Assembly (NCBI GenBank): GCA_905200315.1
Contig: CAJKKA010000119.1
Location: forward strand, 1-5,055
From: an uncultured Clostridium sp.
GTDB lineage: Bacteria; Bacillota_A; Clostridia; TANB77; CAG-508
Reading direction: 5' to 3'
Length of the DNA: 5,055 nucleotides
Position 1 is the stretch's first letter. The number at the start of each line of letters is the position of its first letter. Below the pieces are notes generated by a model. That model did not search any database, was not told the origin of the DNA, and saw only the letters and a program-made list of their open reading frames with translations. A program made the translations under genes and the position numbers. Positions 3,790 to 5,055 of this stretch are shown here, piece after piece.

Positions 3790-4365
3790 ATGACAAAAAA
3801 AAGATTTAATACGAATATGGAAGAAAGCAAGATAATAGCTCTAAAAGAAGCTGCAGCAAAAGAAGGTATCGGGGCAAATGACCTTATAGAAAGACTATTA
3901 AATGAATATTTAGAAAAAAATGATAAAAGTTTACAAGCTCCAATTAATTTAGATACAGAAATACCACAAAAAATAATAACAGAGCTAAGACGAGAAGGAT
4001 TGGTTTTAAATGAATATGAGGTTCTGCTTATACAAAAAACTAGGTATATATATAAATCGAAAAACCTTTTGGAGCATGGCATATTTAGGGAAGAAGCGGT
4101 TGAGATAGATTTAAAAAATACTGCAACAGGAAAATTATATTTTGTTTCTTATAATTGGCTTGAAACATTCAAGGGAAACAAGATAGAAGGTCTTTATTTT
4201 GAGGAAAATGAAAAAACTAGATTACAAGGTATGGACTATATTTATAATGAAAAGTACGATAGTTATGAAAAAGAAATATTTATAAATGGAGTTAGAGTAA
4301 AATGGCTAGAAACGGCTGAATTTGATAACTACAGGAGAGAAAAAGTTTTAGTATATGCAAGATAG
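3790..4365 (+). CDS. Ribbon-helix-helix regulator with a C-terminal domain of unknown function
   Basis: This protein has 191 residues. Residues 3-43 fit the ribbon-helix-helix (Arc/CopG) fold: a beta strand KRFNTNM (4-10), helix A (11-26), a Gly turn, and helix B NDLIERLLNEYLEK (30-43). Such domains pair as dimers, with the strand entering the major groove. The remaining 140 residues are mixed alpha/beta and match no family I recognise; they hold two WLET motifs (123-126 and 172-175), perhaps a short internal duplication. Likely roles are copy control, partition or an antitoxin-like repressor, but no toxin or ParA gene adjoins it. The ATG follows GGGAGGG at about 9 nt. A strong promoter with three 22-bp-spaced heptamers lies upstream, and a terminator overlaps the stop, so it is a single-gene, probably self-repressed unit. 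Confidence 0.8.
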   Translation: MTKKRFNTNMEESKIIALKEAAAKEGIGANDLIERLLNEYLEKNDKSLQAPINLDTEIPQKIITELRREGLVLNEYEVLLIQKTRYIYKSKNLLEHGIFREEAVEIDLKNTATGKLYFVSYNWLETFKGNKIEGLYFEENEKTRLQGMDYIYNEKYDSYEKEIFINGVRVKWLETAEFDNYRREKVLVYAR

Positions 4366-4391
4366 GGACAGGGATGTCTCTATTTTTTTTT
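4363..4391 (+). terminator. Terminator of the ribbon-helix-helix gene
   Basis: TAGGGACA (4363-4370), starting at the stop codon itself, pairs with TGTCTCTA (4375-4382) with one G-T wobble around loop GGGA. Nine T follow (4383-4391). The hairpin starting 15 bases further on is therefore not needed for termination. Confidence 0.88.
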
Positions 4392-4405
4392 GTTTTCTAG
4401 CGGAG

Positions 4406-4459
4406 ATTATTTATAATGGGTTCGTACGGATTTGTCCGTACGATCCAATTATAAATAAT
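4406..4459. repeat. Hairpin H3, structural twin of H1
   Basis: A 12-bp AT arm (4406-4417 with 4448-4459) is followed by a G-A mismatch (4418/4447), a GG/CC pair, a T-T mismatch (4421/4444), then TCGTACGGA (4422-4430) / TCCGTACGA (4435-4443) with loop TTTG. Arm and stem sequences differ from H1, but every mismatch and length is kept except one extra arm pair. No T-run follows. TAGCGGAG precedes it and AGCGGTGAG follows; AGCGG also follows H1. Confidence 0.88.
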
Positions 4460-4583
4460 TGGAGCGGTGAGTTTAAGATATATTAATTTTTTGTTTTTTA
4501 CGATTTTTAAGTATGTTTTGTTATACAAAAATTAAAATTGCATAGTATTAGTTATAACACACAAAAACAGGAGGATTAAAACA

Positions 4584-4643
4584 ATGTATAAAATAATTAA
4601 CAAAAAAACTGCGGAAGGATTAAATCTTACCGGAGAAACTTAA
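4584..4643 (+). CDS. Possible 19-residue peptide with perfect ribosome binding site
   Basis: ATG at 4584 follows a perfect AGGAGG (4569-4574) at 9 nt, and the frame ends at TAA 4641-4643, giving MYKIINKKTAEGLNLTGET. The upstream 10-mer TAGTTATAAC (4549-4558) is identical to the one in the ribbon-helix-helix promoter spacer (3711-3720). The -10/-35 match is only fair: TTGTTA at 4518 and TAGTAT at 4543, 19 nt apart. It could be a small peptide gene, a leader, or the stub of a lost gene; no frame continues it. Confidence 0.35.
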   Translation: MYKIINKKTAEGLNLTGET

Positions 4644-4663
4644 TATTACAAACGTATAAGTTT
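4636..4663. repeat. Inverted repeat at the end of the 19-codon frame
   Basis: AAACTTA (4636-4642) pairs exactly with TAAGTTT (4657-4663) over a 14-nt loop that includes ACGTATA (4652-4658), the heptamer also seen before the ribbon-helix-helix gene. An overlapping fold, TTAATT / AATTAA with loop TGCT (4662-4677), is followed 10 bases on by TTTTTTT and could act as a weak terminator. Confidence 0.4.
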
Positions 4664-4910
4664 AATTTGCTAATTAAGTTAATATAATTTTTTTACAAAA
4701 TAAATTTTGCGGTTTGCAGTATTAGTAGCAAAAAAAAGATATGTATGAGCGAAGTTAGAGCAGACAAAAACGAAGTTTTTGTAGCGGTAACGAGCGACAT
4801 ATGTATTAGCACGAGCGAAGCGAAGAAACGAAGTTTCTGAGTGAGTGAAAGTGCGGTGTGAGTGAAACGAACACAAACGAAACGGAGTTTCGGATGTGTG
4901 AAGTGGAACG

Positions 4911-4944
4911 GCAATTAAACGAATTGGTACCGATTCGGGATTGC
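4911..4944. repeat. Palindrome around GGTACC with outer arms
   Basis: CGAAT-T-GGTACC-G-ATTCG (4920-4937) is an 18-bp palindrome with one mismatched pair. Outer arms GCAAT (4911-4915) and ATTGC (4940-4944) extend it with a 4-nt bulge on the left and 2 nt on the right. It could be a dimeric protein site or a cruciform. No gene lies within 550 bases to its left on either strand except the 19-codon frame. Confidence 0.6.
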
Positions 4945-4967
4945 GCTGGTTCTTTTAATCGTAGCAC

Positions 4968-4992
4968 TTAAAAAAAATTATATTTTTTTTAA
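4968..4992. repeat. 11-bp A/T inverted repeat
   Basis: TTAAAAAAAAT (4968-4978) pairs exactly with ATTTTTTTTAA (4982-4992) around TAT. It is followed at once by GTAGCGGAGGG. On either strand it could be a weak terminator; as DNA it would be bent and easily melted. Confidence 0.6.
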
Positions 4993-5034
4993 AGTAGCGG
5001 AGGGTAAAAGAAACGAGCGCAGCGAGTAAAATTT

Positions 5035-5055
5035 TTGCAAACGTAGTGTTTGCAA
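5035..5055. repeat. Inverted repeat at the window end
   Basis: TTGCAAAC (5035-5042) pairs exactly with GTTTGCAA (5048-5055) around loop GTAGT. If the window is a circle, T5034 pairs with A1 and lengthens the stem to 9 bp. The repeat belongs to the same style of short perfect stems as the array before it. Confidence 0.75.

Larger units (their letters stand above)
4740..5055. repeat. Non-coding array of mini-hairpins with C-GNA-G loops
   Basis: No supportable gene lies in this GC-richer end region. It holds several short stems closed as C-GNA-G: ACAAAAAC-GAA-GTTTTTGT (4764-4782), GC-GAA-GC (4815-4821), AGAAAC-GAA-GTTTCT (4824-4838), CGAAAC-GGA-GTTTCG (4878-4892, with an outer ACACA/TGTGT pair to 4871-4899) and GC-GCA-GC (5017-5023). 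The 13-mer ACGAGCGNAGCGA occurs at 4811 and 5013. Single-stranded GCGNAGC is known to fold into unusually stable mini-hairpins. Confidence 0.65.

Noticed and set aside
3732..4082. Minus-strand open frame of 116 codons
   Set aside because: It overlaps the RHH gene and its promoter in antisense. The plus-strand gene has the fold, promoter, ribosome binding site and terminator.
838..4459. CRISPR array from the recurring hairpins
   Set aside because: The hairpins differ in sequence, are more than 1.5 kb apart, and have no regular repeats, spacers or cas genes.
4745..4840. Plus-strand frame of 31 codons through the mini-hairpin array
   Set aside because: It has no ribosome binding site, and its repeated SEV/NEV/SEA pattern merely reflects the DNA repeats.
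4679..4914. Two overlapping minus-strand frames of 65 and 73 codons
   Set aside because: They translate the mini-hairpin array; low-complexity repeats and absence of a good start signal argue against real proteins.

Overview
The window is AT-rich throughout. Its genes use AGA for arginine and ATA for isoleucine, have strong GGAGG-type ribosome binding sites, and end in hairpin-plus-T-run terminators. This points to a low-GC Firmicute, most likely a clostridium or close relative; Fusobacteria remain possible. The content (a serine resolvase, a probable replication protein under antisense control, a ribbon-helix-helix regulator, many cruciform-forming repeats, no chromosomal housekeeping gene) is that of a small plasmid. 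The window could be a complete circle of about 5 kb: the inverted repeat at its last 21 bases gains one more base pair when the end is joined to base 1. Circularity is inferred, not shown. The layout recalls the clostridial plasmid pIP404 (resolvase, rep and copy-control genes), but this is from memory and was not checked by alignment.

Layout. 1-208: candidate res site and a possible 27-codon reading frame. 209-823: serine resolvase, closed by a long hairpin terminator. 900-1440: a control region holding one copy of a 105-bp repeat, a plus-strand promoter, a leader with an attenuator-like hairpin, and a convincing minus-strand antisense RNA of about 130 nt with its own promoter and terminator. 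1440-2663: probable replication initiator, starting at a TTG behind a good Shine-Dalgarno and ending in an SSB-like acidic tip. 2662-3065: terminator, palindromes and a repeat-dense AT-rich segment that is the best oriV candidate. 3066-3570: non-coding, including a duplicated hairpin module that could be a structured RNA or oriT-like. 3573-3674: a 33-residue hydrophobic peptide. 3699-4365: promoter, three heptamers at exact 22-bp spacing, and the 191-residue ribbon-helix-helix protein. 4363-5055: terminator, a conserved hairpin, a 19-codon frame, and an array of mini-hairpins.

Working model. Rep starts replication at the repeats downstream of its gene. Rep level is set by antisense RNA acting on the rep leader. 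The RHH protein represses itself and may help copy control or partition. The resolvase resolves multimers at res. The least explained feature is a family of three hairpins, one after each of the three larger genes. They share a fixed architecture while the arm sequences differ in compensating ways.
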